DNA of 64,000 nucleotides. It comes from Valencia hispanica (taxonomy: Eukaryota; Chordata; Actinopteri; Cyprinodontiformes; Valenciidae). The stretch is taken from positions 11,174,571 to 11,238,570 of the forward strand of contig OY747716.1 of the NCBI GenBank assembly GCA_963556495.2, given 5' to 3'. Under the pieces are notes generated by a model. It had not been told where the DNA came from and ran no database searches. It saw nothing but the letters and a program-made list of their open reading frames with translations. Below, one piece after another: positions 43,487 through 53,515 of this stretch (its first letter is position 1; each line of letters starts with the position of its first letter). Made by a program: the position numbers and the translations under genes.

Positions 43487-44740
43487 TTTCTTTGTCACGT
43501 TGTCTCAAAAGGCTCAAAGTCATTGTCTACTAAAAGAGTCAAAGCGGTCCAGCAGATTCCTGAACAAGTCACCAAGAAACAAATTATGTCCTTTCTAGGC
43601 CTAACTTCATACTGTAGGAATTTCATTCCAAACTATGCAGTATTAGAAAAAACACTGTCTGAGCTCATACATGGGAAAAATATGGTGGCCTATTACTCTT
43701 ACTCCCTCCTCTTATTGCCCTGAGGCACTGCAAGCATTTGAGGAACTGAATAGAGCATTGCAAAGCCCCAGTCTGTGGCTTTGCCAGACCCACAGAAACC
43801 ATTTTTTCAGATGGTTGATGAAAAAAATGGGTTTGTGGTTTCTGTGCTCTTGCAAGAACATTGTGGGTTGAAACACCCTGTCATTTACTACTCTGCTAAA
43901 CTTGTTCCAGATGCAGCTGGTCTTCCGGTTTGTCTGAGAGCAGTGGCTGCTGCTGAAAATGCTGTTTTAGCCTCTAGAGACATAGTGATGTATTCTCCTC
44001 TCATGGTGTGTTTCCCACATAACATTGCAATTATTTTATTGGAACAGAGACCGTCACACCTCTCGGTGGCAAGATGGTTAAGATATTTGTCATTTCTGTT
44101 AAACTTGCCAAATATAACAGTGAGAAGGTGTACGGGACTAAATGCTGCCAGTTTGCTGCCTACGGACGATGACGGGGAACCCCATGCCTGCCAGGCAGAG
44201 TTAGAGGTACCGTGTACACCACGACCTGACTTGACTGACACGCCCCTACAGAACCCTGACTTGATACTTTATGTGGACGGATCAGCTTTCAAAACAACAA
44301 AAAATCGGGTGGGATTTGCTGTTTGCTCTGATCATTGTACTCTGTCTGCAGGAAGCCTCCCGTCTAATTTCTCTGCGCAGACAGCCGAGATGATTGCTTT
44401 GACCAGAGCCTGTGACCTGGCTAAAGAAAAGGCCATCAATATATGGTCCGACAGCAGCTATTCAGTAGCTGTAGTGCATCATTTTGGGGCGCTCTGGAAG
44501 CACCTCAGATTTCTCAAGTCTGATGGTAAGCCCATTTTAAACGCTCCCCAGGTCGCTGCTCTTCTGGAGGAAATTCTGTTGCCCTCCAAGAATGCTGTGA
44601 TGAAGTGTGCAGCTCGCCCCTCCTTTGGAGACACTGTTTTTTTGGGAAACGCCAGAGTTGATTCAGCCGCCAAAAGAGCCGTTCGACAGCCACTGACAAC
44701 TACCTGTGTTGCCATGACACAACCAGGGGACCAACCAGAC
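43487..44740 (+). pseudogene. Endogenous retrovirus RT connection and RNase H
   Basis: Thumb and connection text (TKRVKAVQQIPEQVTKKQIM, SFLGLTSYCRNFIPNYA) is followed, after frame changes near 43680-43780, by VIYYSAKL and then RNase H: LILYVDGSAF, SAQTAEMIALTRA, INIWSDSSYSV and NARVDSAAKRA. The four acidic catalytic positions of RNase H are all visible. The enzyme would remove genomic RNA during reverse transcription. It is broken by the frame changes upstream. Confidence 0.85.
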
Positions 44741-45793
44741 ATGACAGATGTGGGTGCTGTTCAAAGTTTTGCCACCTCATCTGAGATTTCACCCTGGAAG
44801 AAGGCAGGATGTAAGAAAAAAGAGGGGGTGTGGTTTTCTGTTGAGAACAAACCATGCCTTCCTAGACATTTCTTTCCAGTTTTTGCTAAGTTCAGCCATG
44901 GGTTGGATCATTGTTCCAAAAGTGGTATGTTTGATCATGTTACACATTGGTTTACAAGAGCATTCACCTCTTTCGCAGAGAAATATTGTCAGTCATGCAT
45001 GGTGTGTGCTACAAATAATCCAGGGCGACAGGTGTCCACTGAAACTGCTGGCCATCCAGCGCCTCAGAGGCCCTTCGAGCACTTGATGATGGACTTCATT
45101 GAGCTGACTCCTGCTAAAGGTAAAAAATTGTGTCTGGTGATTATCGACATGTTCTCGAAATAGCCAGAAGTTTTCCCAGCCAAGCATGCAGATAGTGCAG
45201 TTTTGGTTAAGGCTTTGTCGGGAGAAGTCATCCCCAGATGGGGAATTCCTGAAAAAATTCACCAGCGAAAACGGCACGCATTTTGTAAACAAAGCCCTTT
45301 CAGAGGTGGGTGAATTTATGGGAGTGAAATTAGGCACGCATTGTGCCTATCACCCACAGTCGGGTGGAGCAGTTGAAAGAGAAAATGGAACACTAAAATC
45401 CAAACTGGTTAAATGCTGTGAGGAAACAGGTCTGACATGGACCAGAGATTTGCCTTTAGCTCTATTCTACACGAGAATGAGAAAACGGCCCAAGAAAAAC
45501 CTTAGTCGTTTTGAGATTCTTTTTGCCAGGCCTCCAGCAATGGGATTAAACCCACCGTTAAAACCGCATCTCTCTACAGGCTTGTGTGAGGATGCAATGA
45601 TGTCTTACTGTAAAAATCTCTCCAAGACTCTTGCACAGGTGCACCAAAAGGTGAAAGATGCCCTACCAAAAACAGCGGAGGGGCCAATTCATCCTGTTCG
45701 GCCAGGCAATTGGTTTCTTATTTAAGAATTCAGACGAGGACATTGGAAGTCAAAGTGCTGGCAGGGTCCGTTTCAGGTTCTGCTTGTGACCGA
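44741..45793 (+). pseudogene. Endogenous retrovirus integrase, main part
   Basis: A zinc-binding N-terminal domain (HGLDH … YCQSCMVC, HHCC pattern) is followed by the catalytic core: MMDFIEL (first Asp), then SENGTHF, where the second acid, normally Asp, is Glu, then GGAVERENGTLK (catalytic Glu present). A TAG stop at 45161-45163 after VIIDMFSK and a frameshift near 45190-45240 break the frame. The C-terminal domain is split by the Tc1-like insertion at 45794 and resumes at 47614. Confidence 0.88.
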
Positions 45794-47613
45794 CAGTCGT
45801 GGCCAAAAGTTTTGAGAATGAAACAAATATTAGTTTTCACAAAGTTTGCTGCAAAACTACTTTTAGATCTTTGTTTCAGTTGTTTCTGTAATGTACTGAA
45901 ATATAATTACAAGCACTTTATACGTTTCAAAGGCTTTTATTGACAATTACATGACATTTTTGCAAAGAGTCAGTATTTGCAGTGTTGGCCCTTCTTTTTC
46001 AGGACCTCTGCAATTCGACTGGGCATGCTCTCAATCAACTTCTGGGCCAAATCTTGACTGATAGCAACCCATTCTTTCATAATCAATTCTTGGAGTTTGT
46101 CAGAATAAGTGGGTTTTTGTTTGTCCACCCGCCTCTTGAGGACTGACCACAAGTTCTCAATGGGATTAAGATCTGGAGAGTTTCCAGGCCATGGACCCAA
46201 AATTTCAACGTTTTGGTCCCCGAGCCACACTAGTTATCACTTTTGCCTTATGGCACGGTGCTCCATCGTGCTGGAAAATGCATTATTCTTCAACAAACTG
46301 TTGTTGGATGGTTGGAAGAAGTTGCTGTTGGAGGGTGTTTTGATACCATTCTATATTCATGGCTGTGTTTTTGGGCAAACTTGTAAGTGAGCCCACTCCC
46401 TTGGATGAGAAGCAACCCCACGCATGAATGGTCTCAGGATGCTTTACTGTTGGCATGACACAGGACTGATGGTAGCGCTCACCTTTTCTTTTCCGAACAA
46501 GCCTTTTTCCAGATGCCCCAAACAATCGGAAAGAGGCTTCATCGGAGAATATGACTTTGCCCTGGTGGCCCTCCGATCCCGCAGCTGAATCCTCTTTAGG
46601 AGACGCCCTGAAACCTTCTTAACAAGAATTTAACCTCTTTCCTTGAAGTTCTTGATAATCCTATAAATTGTTGATTTAGGTGCAATTTTAGTAGAAACAA
46701 TATCCTTGCATGTGAAGCCATTTTTATGCAACACAATGATGGCTGCACGCGTTTCTTTGCAGGTCATGAAGTATTTAATAATCTGTTTTACTATCATACA
46801 TCTATGTGTTAACTATTATGTTAAAACTGCAATGAAAAGTCTGTGTGCAGAGGGAACTGTGCACGTCCGGTTACAGGAAGAACCAACTAAAAAGGGAACT
46901 AATGTGAGGAGAGGCCTTCTGAAACATTACGAAGTGTGTCTTAGTTCATCATAAGAGTAAGAAGAAAGATGTGTTCCTCTTTTTGTCTCATGATTGCAAA
47001 GAAAAAAGGAAGATCCCCTGACCACAAGAGCAGGTGTTGAGCTGCTCAAATGCGGAAGTATAAACTGTCGGTTTGTTATGTAAGCATGCATAATTAGGAG
47101 ATAGTAGCCAATGTATTTCTGTGTGATTATGCATTCTATTGTGATTCGATGTAACCAATGGAGACAGCCTCCTTATGCAGATTCTGTACAACGCCCAATA
47201 ACTTGTTTGATAAAAGGCTGAAGTTAATAAAAGATCTTTGAATAGAGTGAATGCTCTATTCCCGATATATATATGTATATCGTAATGAAACTATTGAGTC
47301 CTGTGTCATTTATTCTGTTGTTTCCAGGTTGTCAGAAAATATATGAACCTGGGAGAACATGGGGACTTCAGTGTCTAGTATGGGAATTAGACTGAAGTAC
47401 AACAGTCACCATGGTTAACAATGGAAGAACAATGATTCCAAGCATCACCCTCCTTTTAACATGTCAAGTCTGCCATTCTAAGGACTAGGCAATTCATCTG
47501 ATCACTGTTCATAACATTCTGGAGTATATGCAAATTGCTATTATAAAAACTTAAGCAGCAACTTTTCCAATTTCCAATATTTATGTAATTCTCAAAACTT
47601 TTGGCCACGACTA
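45794..47613 (-). mobile_element. Tc1-like transposon inserted in integrase
   Basis: The inverted ends read CAGTCGTGGCCAAAAG at 45794 and, reversed, CTTTTGGCCACGACT at 47613. The transposase remains on the minus strand: 46525-46283 (VKHPETIHAWGCFSSKGVG) and 46230-45970 (WPGNSPDLNPIENLW, the end of a DDE_3/DD34E catalytic domain), in two frames. The expected TA duplication is not clean. Removing it rejoins the integrase text LLVTD and TIKVAERATW. It carries a solo LTR at 46767-47404. Confidence 0.9.
46767..47404. repeat. Solo LTR of a second retrovirus
   Basis: 638 bases beginning TGAAGTATT and ending TACAACA (TG…CA), flanked by GTCA on both sides (46763-46766, 47405-47408). Outside it, Tc1-like text is continuous ('gtttctttgcaggtca' / 'ccatggttaacaatgg'). 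TATA-like 'tgataaaag' near 47209 and AATAAAA near 47226 suggest plus-strand orientation. It is not related to the 37690/50258 LTRs. Confidence 0.8.
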
Positions 47614-47740
47614 TACACCACCATAAAGGTCGCTGAGAGAGCAACCTGGGTGGACGCCAGTCACTGCAAGAGGCTGACAGGACCTGTTGTGGACAAGCCC
47701 ACCACCACTGAAGCAAAGAACTGAGAGAAGTAGACTCAAA
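47614..47740 (+). pseudogene. Endogenous retrovirus integrase C-terminal end
   Basis: After the Tc1-like element the text TIKVAERATWVDASHCKR is the SH3-like C-terminal domain of a gammaretrovirus-type integrase, which binds DNA. It continues to about 47740, where env begins to overlap. Confidence 0.75.
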
Positions 47741-47796
47741 GAAGAATAACTTCTAATCAGTGGATTACACACTTTTTATACATCTATTTATCCCAC

Positions 47797-48999
47797 GTGA
47801 AGAAAAGGAGAAAAATGACACATTCTATGAAGCTCTTGGGCTCCAGAGCAAAAATGACAGAGACATTAATACTGTTTATGTTTCATGTTTTATTAGGCGG
47901 ACTCTGCATCTGGGACAAACAGTCACCTCAGCCAGGGTTCATGAGAGATCCGTCACTTCTGATGTCCTCCGAGAAGGATGGGTTCAAGGGAATTTGTGGT
48001 ATCAGTTTGCAAATTATTCTGCTAGATCAGTGTCAAATAAATCTTGTGTTGTTTGCATGGGAACAGCTCTTCCAAAGTATTATGTCCCCATTCCGTTTGG
48101 GGAAATGTTGGATCGATGTGTGAGTTACTGTGAGACTCCTGGGAGTAATCCTGCCCAGTGGGTTTCAGTGCAGGCCCCCAGAATTAATTTAGAGGAGTGT
48201 GTTTGCCTCGCATTGCATTTTAGCAGTAGCAGCAGGTTTGAATAAAGGCTGGGGTAAGCCGTGTGGATTGGATAAAGCTGTTGAAGCACCTGGGTTAATT
48301 AACCTTTTAGAGCCAGCCCCAGATGCATCTTTTGTTTGTTATAATGTGACAAGATGAGAACAGGTTGACATGAGTAAATTTTCAGGAAAATGTTCTAAAA
48401 TATTTCATCTCAATGATAAAGGGGATTCTTTTTCTGAGTGCTGGAAATCTGACAAGCTTAGAGATGATACCACTGTTCATTACTGGACCTGTTCTTCTAA
48501 GCTTCACTTGCGTAGATGGATTTTGAAACAGGAACAGGTGGGGCCAGACGTTTACTGGGTTTGTGGCGATGGCAAGCTTAGATCCACTCTTCCGTCCAAT
48601 TGGGGAGGTATGTGTGCTCATGTGATGTTAGCTTATGATGTCTCGATTGCAATTGATCCATTCCAGGAAAGTGGAGTTTCCTCACATCACATGTCTAGGA
48701 GATGTTGGACCTTTATCCCCGGAAACACGGATTCTGATGGTAGTGCATCAAGAGCTTTAAAAGGCCTGAGAGTCATGAAAGAGGGCCTTGCTAAGAATGC
48801 TGGTGTAAATACGGATCTGGTAGGTCTGGGTGATTGGTTGGATTCTGTATTGGGTGAGTGGAAATCACTAGCTGTTTCTGTGTTTGGGACTTGTATTACA
48901 GCATTTGCAGTTTTCTCTGTGTGTGGTTGTTGTATCATTCCATGCATTAGAGGATTGGCGATCAGAGTGTTTGAAGGGCTTTTACACATCAGATGTTAG
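47797..48999 (+). pseudogene. Endogenous retrovirus env, broken
   Basis: A signal-peptide-like hydrophobic stretch (LILFMFHVLLGGLC) near 47857-47900 is followed in a second frame by surface-subunit text with NLWYQFANYSA and several Cys, and in a third frame (48370-48999) by YWVCGDGKLRSTLP, then RRCWTFIPGN and a transmembrane anchor (FGTCITAFAVFSVCGCCIIP). The part that should hold the fusion peptide and heptad repeats between CAHVML and CWTFIPGN is too short, so it has been deleted. With at least two frameshifts it is non-functional. The envelope type resembles other fish class I elements; exact genus is not determined. Confidence 0.8.
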
Positions 49000-49124
49000 C
49001 AAAATCTCTGGCTGAGCCGACAGGTGCAGACGAAGCTGGAGCAGACGCTGAAAGGCGAGATGAAGGGGATGGAGACGATGGATGTGGCGTGGAAACGCTT
49101 GACGACCTCGAGTTATATGAGTGA
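48993..49124 (+). other. Small acidic frame overlapping the env end
   Basis: A 43-codon ATG frame (MLAKSLAEPTGADEAG… ending LDDLELYE) overlaps the env stop by a few bases in another frame. Its composition (Asp/Glu/Gly/Ala) suggests a cytoplasmic tail of Env lost by a frameshift, or a chance frame. Confidence 0.35.
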
Positions 49125-50257
49125 TTGGACTGCAGGTGTATGACGATTACCTTTAAATCACTTTGTGAATTAGCTTTTCTGATGTTTTTTTTCTGTAACT
49201 ACTCTCTTGTGTTCCTTCATGTGAGTCTGGCAGTTCCATGAAAATTTAAAAGGGTCTCATCCCAGGTAAAGCAGAAAGAAAAAGGGGTTGATTTTCATGT
49301 TTCAATTATATTTTTATTATTTCATTATTATTCCATTTCATTTATTTTTTCTTCTCTAGACAGTTCATTTATGTGATTTCAATTATGTTTCCTTTTTATT
49401 TTTTGTATTCAGTTCCAGTTCATTGTTATTATTCAACATTATTTCCTTTTTCATTTATTTCATAATTTTGTTTATTCATATTCATCTATGAATAAGGGAG
49501 GGAGATTATAAATTTGTTTGATTCTTGTATGATTTACCATAGCATAATTTATGAGCAGTGAGGTATGCCTAATCAGTACTGAAGTTGAAGTAATTTTTTA
49601 CATTTCTATTTCTTGTGGTTTTGTTATGAAGTACTCAATTGTTATTGTTGATTACTACTGATCTGTTTTGTGTAACCTCTTTAAAGGGTCACTGTGGCAC
49701 TGGGGAATGAGTGAGTGACGATCTTTGATTTCGGCGTTCACACTGGATGCAAGTCTCGTTTCGAGAGAAGAGTATACGTTTTCAATTTGTGCTAAGATTT
49801 ATTTTACTCATTCATTGTGTACTTGACTGATTCTGCCTAAAATTGTTTTTTTCTTCTCTGTTTTGCATTTATTTCTTAGGCATCCTGACTGATGATGAGC
49901 GATGCTGAAGGGCTACATTGGGGGCAAAGGAGTCACCACATTCTTTTTCACCCAAAAAGTCGTGAGACGACAAACACGACCATAGGTTGGAGGTTGTTCA
50001 TCTTACGCCCCTGGGTTTTTTGAATGTGGTTTTGCATCGGGTCCAATAACTGTCATCAGGCGGGATGCATAGAACTCATCATTTTGTTCAGAAGTTAATT
50101 TACTGTGACATGTAATGCAAGAAATCATTTGGTACTGTTGTTTTTTTTCTTATACTGCCTGCCTTCTCATTAGTGCTGGTTTCAAGTGAGCCATTCTTAA
50201 TTATTTATTTTTGTTGTGTTTTTGATTCATCACTGAGATATGAAAAAAACGGAGGAC
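49125..50257 (+). other. Provirus 3' region before the 3' LTR
   Basis: About 1.1 kb of T-rich sequence between env and the 3' LTR with no supported gene. It ends with a purine-rich stretch 'gaaaaaaacggaggac' (50242-50257), the polypurine tract expected to prime plus-strand synthesis. Confidence 0.6.
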
Positions 50258-50727
50258 TGTTATGGAAAATTAATTATTAAGAATGATCTGCTCTGTGTAT
50301 TTCATATACTAATAGATACTGTGTGCCAGCTCCTTGTGATATGGTAACCAATCTGATTATTTGACACTATGAATTTGGGTCAGGACAAATCTACTGATTT
50401 AGGCTCGTACATCCTGGGTTGGCATAACAACTCTCTTTTACATCTAAGGACGTTCTGACATACATTGATTGTGCTTCCACTATCAAAGGGCTTGAAGCCT
50501 GCGAGTCTAATGTTCTCATACTGAAAAAATTATTTCTGATGTCATGTTGATAGGAGTCAGGATTACTGAACCTATATAATTCTGTGTCTTGTTTTGGAAG
50601 GGAGGTCAGTATTGCATATTTTCTGTTAACGCTGTACCTCCTTGCTTGATCAACCAAGTTTGTATTAAAACCTCCGAATATCTGAAGGAATCTCTCTCAT
50701 CTCTTTTATTTAAGAACTTCACTCACA
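50258..50727 (+). repeat. Endogenous retrovirus 3' LTR
   Basis: 470 bases, TG…CA, aligning with the 5' LTR (37690-38121). It holds two segments of about 18 and 20 bases absent from the 5' copy (near 50310-50330 and 50656-50676). AGGG follows at 50728-50731, matching 37686-37689. Confidence 0.93.
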
Positions 50728-51200
50728 AGGGTCATTGTCTATTTAGTAGACCAATTGGCACCAAAGCTTCAACTTCCTAGCTGATGTCTTCAGATGTTGC
50801 ATCATTTTCTTTTTCTCATTATGCCATCTATTTTGTGAAGTGCACCAGAACATTCTGCAGCAAAACAGCCTCACAACAATATTTTTGTCACTCCCATACT
50901 TTACAGTTGGAATAGTGTTCTGAGACTTCAAAGTTTCCCCCTTTTTTCCTCCAAATATACCATATATCATTATGGGCGAACGGTTGAATTTTTTTTTCAT
51001 CAGACCACAGGACATGTCTCCATAAATGAAGATTTTTGATTAAAAAAACGGTTTATTACTTGAAGCTTTCTAACACAGTGCTGTTGTCTGATATCTAGTG
51101 GCTTTTAATATGAACACCAGCTTGAATCAGCCTGCTAATCGATGAATAAACTGTGTTTAAAGTCATGCTTTGTTTGGTGTCACTTTTTTGTTAATTTCTT
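50728..51200 (-). mobile_element. Tc1-like transposon, inner piece
   Basis: Continues the element broken at 37689. The minus strand reads NIVVRLFCCRMFWCTSQNRW and LKTSARKLKLWCQ (about 50900-50750), Tc1-family transposase with several changes. The far end near 51200 is approximate and no intact inverted repeat is seen. Confidence 0.75.
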
Positions 51201-51273
51201 AATGTTTGTAAGCACATGGGAGAAAAAATATATTTGTGTTAGGATTTTTTGTTTTTAGCTGACATACATGTAA

Positions 51274-51354
51274 AAAAACAAAAGAAGGGATCGGGACTCA
51301 AACCCAGATCAAAGACTAACGTCTGCATATGGGTCACCTACTCTACCACTACAC
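51274..51354 (-). mobile_element. tRNA-like SINE head, first part
   Basis: On the minus strand 'gggtttgagtccc' (about 51303-51291) is a good B-box and 'gtagtggtagagtag' (51350-51336) resembles an A-box region. CTCTACCACTACAC at 51341-51354 is repeated at 52390-52403, where related sequence continues, so it may be split by the 51355-52389 block. Confidence 0.45.
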
Positions 51355-52389
51355 AAAGATGCTCACAAGTCTCTGAGCTAGAGTCCAAGTTGAGTCTCAA
51401 GTCTTTGAACTACAGTCCAAGTCAAGTCTCAAGTATCTTTTTATATTAAGTCTCTGGTTATAAGTGTCGCATCATCACCTACAGCGACCCATCCAACACT
51501 GCATAGCTATATCTAAGGAATTCAAAGCATGTATTATGTTATTATGACTCCTTTATCTATTAGCATATTAGATTTTGATATATAATTAGTTTTGCAACAT
51601 GACCAAAACACCAAGAATGCTTTACTCTTAAGTTAATATCTGTATTTTGCCTTGTAGCATGAACACATAGTACAGTACAGACCTTTAGGGGATCCTAAAG
51701 GGATATCCTAATTCCTAAAGGTTAATAAGTAAAAAAAAAGTTAATAATTGGTTACACAGACTATATTACATTAATTTTAACACCCTATTTTTTTACTGCA
51801 AACTTGCGACTATAGTTACCTTTCTAAATAAGGCGCAATCGCTTGTTTGCTAAGGGTCGGGACCTACAATAACATCAACACACTGAAACTATTGTATTCA
51901 GAATATAAAATGTTTTATAGCACTTTTTAATCTGTGATTGTGTGTTAAAAGTGTTCACAAGATACCAACCTTTCGCCAGCCGTCTTTTCTGCACCAAATA
52001 GGCCCGCCTCCACAGGTGATCCAGACAGACATGCTGTGCACGGAGGGGAGGGGCTGTGTGTGTGTGTGTGTGTGTGTGCGCGTGTGAGTGTGAGAGAGAG
52101 TAAAAGAGACGCGTGAGTGACAGAGAGACGAAGAGAGAGCAGAGAATACGCTGCGTGTTTTAAATAGCGTAAAAAAGAAAAACGAAAGGCAAAATGTGAT
52201 GGTCGGTGTTAATTTTTTATTTTTTTTGGGTCGGTGTTTAATCTGTGGCGCACCGCCACAGATTCGTCTGTGGGAAACACTGATGTGGGCAGGTTATAGG
52301 TTATAGGACGAGTCTCAAGTCAAGTCTGAAGTCACTGTGTGTACGACTTAAGTCGCACTCGAGTCGGAGTCTCAAACTCGTGTCCCCAT
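51355..52389. repeat. Insertion-like block with AAGTC-rich ends
   Basis: Both ends are rich in 'gagtc/caagtc' words (51365-51445 and 52305-52380). A 14-base direct repeat flanks the block. Near 52260-52290, 'gtgggaaacactg' resembles the end of a hAT-type element. No coding sequence is seen. Probably a composite of nonautonomous DNA elements. Confidence 0.45.
52053..52079 (+). repeat. (TG)n microsatellite
   Basis: About 13 TG units followed by CG/TG and GA-rich simple sequence to about 52140. Confidence 0.9.
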
Positions 52390-52403
52390 CTCTACCACTA
52401 CAC

Positions 52404-53113
52404 CACACAATCTTGCTTGGTCTGTCACTTGTCGAATAGATCACTCACCTGTTTCCTAGTCGCTGCTTCTTACCTCCAAAACACACCACAGATTCAGCCA
52501 GTGATTCAGGTCTTTTTCAACCATTGAATCAGACACCCATGCAGTGACATACCAAGCGAAGCTTCATACGTCATTGATCATGTAACTCTGCTCGTGCAAA
52601 TCGAGCATCGACATAGTGCATCTGAAGCACTGTTTTGGTTTTTTCGACCTATGCCGAAGCTTCAGCTTCAAACGAACCATCATTAGTTTGCACTCACCTG
52701 TACTCCTTCCCAAGGTTTCCTCACAGGGAGATGACTGTGAGAAAACCAGTTCAAGTTTTTCAAGCTTCAAGTTCCTTCATGTCCCATGCTTCTGACTGCA
52801 TGCTCTGCCTGCCCACCCTCCAGGCTCAGTCCTGGCTCTCTGGATCCACCTCCTCAGAGTCTCCCAGAACAGCAGTAATCTTCTGCAGACACCCCAGACT
52901 CCTAAATCTCACTCTGAGGCATTCAATCCACCATCTGTCATGTAAGCCCCACCTGAGTACATCCAAACTGCCTCAATCATATCAAGAATCTCGTTCACCT
53001 CTGGACTTACCTTCCTGCAGTTCTTCATGTCTCTGTTTTCCTGTGCAGTGTTCCTGGTTCCAGCAATCTTCTTCATCCTCATCATCAATTCACAGTTTCT
53101 AAAAAACATATAT
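52404..53113. other. Unassigned intergenic sequence
   Basis: No gene is seen. Around 52560-52690 the words 'gaagcttca' and 'catacgtc' recur in a manner reminiscent of hAT-type repeat ends. Frames on both strands here lack any recognisable domain. Confidence 0.35.
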
Positions 53114-53127
53114 TAACTCTACAACTG

Positions 53128-53501
53128 CACAGCTGCACAGTGGTGCAGTTGGTAGCACTGATGCCTTGCAGCAAGAAGGTCCAGGGTTCAAATCCCAGCA
53201 TGGGGGCTTTCTTGCATGGAAGTTTGCATGTTCTCCCTGTGCATGCGTGGGTTCTCTCCGGGTACTCCGGCTTCCTTCCACAGTCTAAAAAGGATGACTG
53301 TTAGATGTATTGGTCTCTCTAAATTACCCTCAGGTGTGAGTGTGTGCGTGCATAGTTGTATGTGCTGTATGTCTCTATGTTACCCTGCGATGGACTGGCG
53401 ACCTGTCCAGGGTGTACCCTGCACTGTCTTCATTTCTTTTAATACTTATAACCTGCCTCTCACCCCAAATTCATAGGATGGAGGGAAAATGGATGGATGG
53501 A
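53128..53501 (+). mobile_element. Complete tRNA-derived SINE with (ATGG)n tail
   Basis: The head has 'agtggtgcagttggtagca' (A-box) and 'ggttcaaatcc' (B-box), the body 'ttgcatgttctccctgtgcatgcgtgggttc' and 'gcgatggactggcgacctgtcc', and the tail ends in ATGG repeats. A perfect 14-base target duplication, TAACTCTACAACTG, lies at 53114-53127 and 53502-53515. The tail matches that of the Rex3 copies here, suggesting mobilisation by that LINE. A reverse fragment is at 55590-55700 and a head fragment at 24010-24215. Confidence 0.9.
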
Positions 53502-53515
53502 TAACTCTACAACTG

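Noticed and set aside
52635..53102. 155-residue Ser/His/Cys-rich plus-strand frame
   Set aside because: No domain, no splice or start context, and biased pyrimidine composition. Treated as chance.
53128..53210. Possible tRNA gene (A- and B-box matches)
   Set aside because: No cloverleaf can be closed, and the head is joined to a SINE body and tail with target duplications. The same holds for 24149-24215 and 51291-51350.
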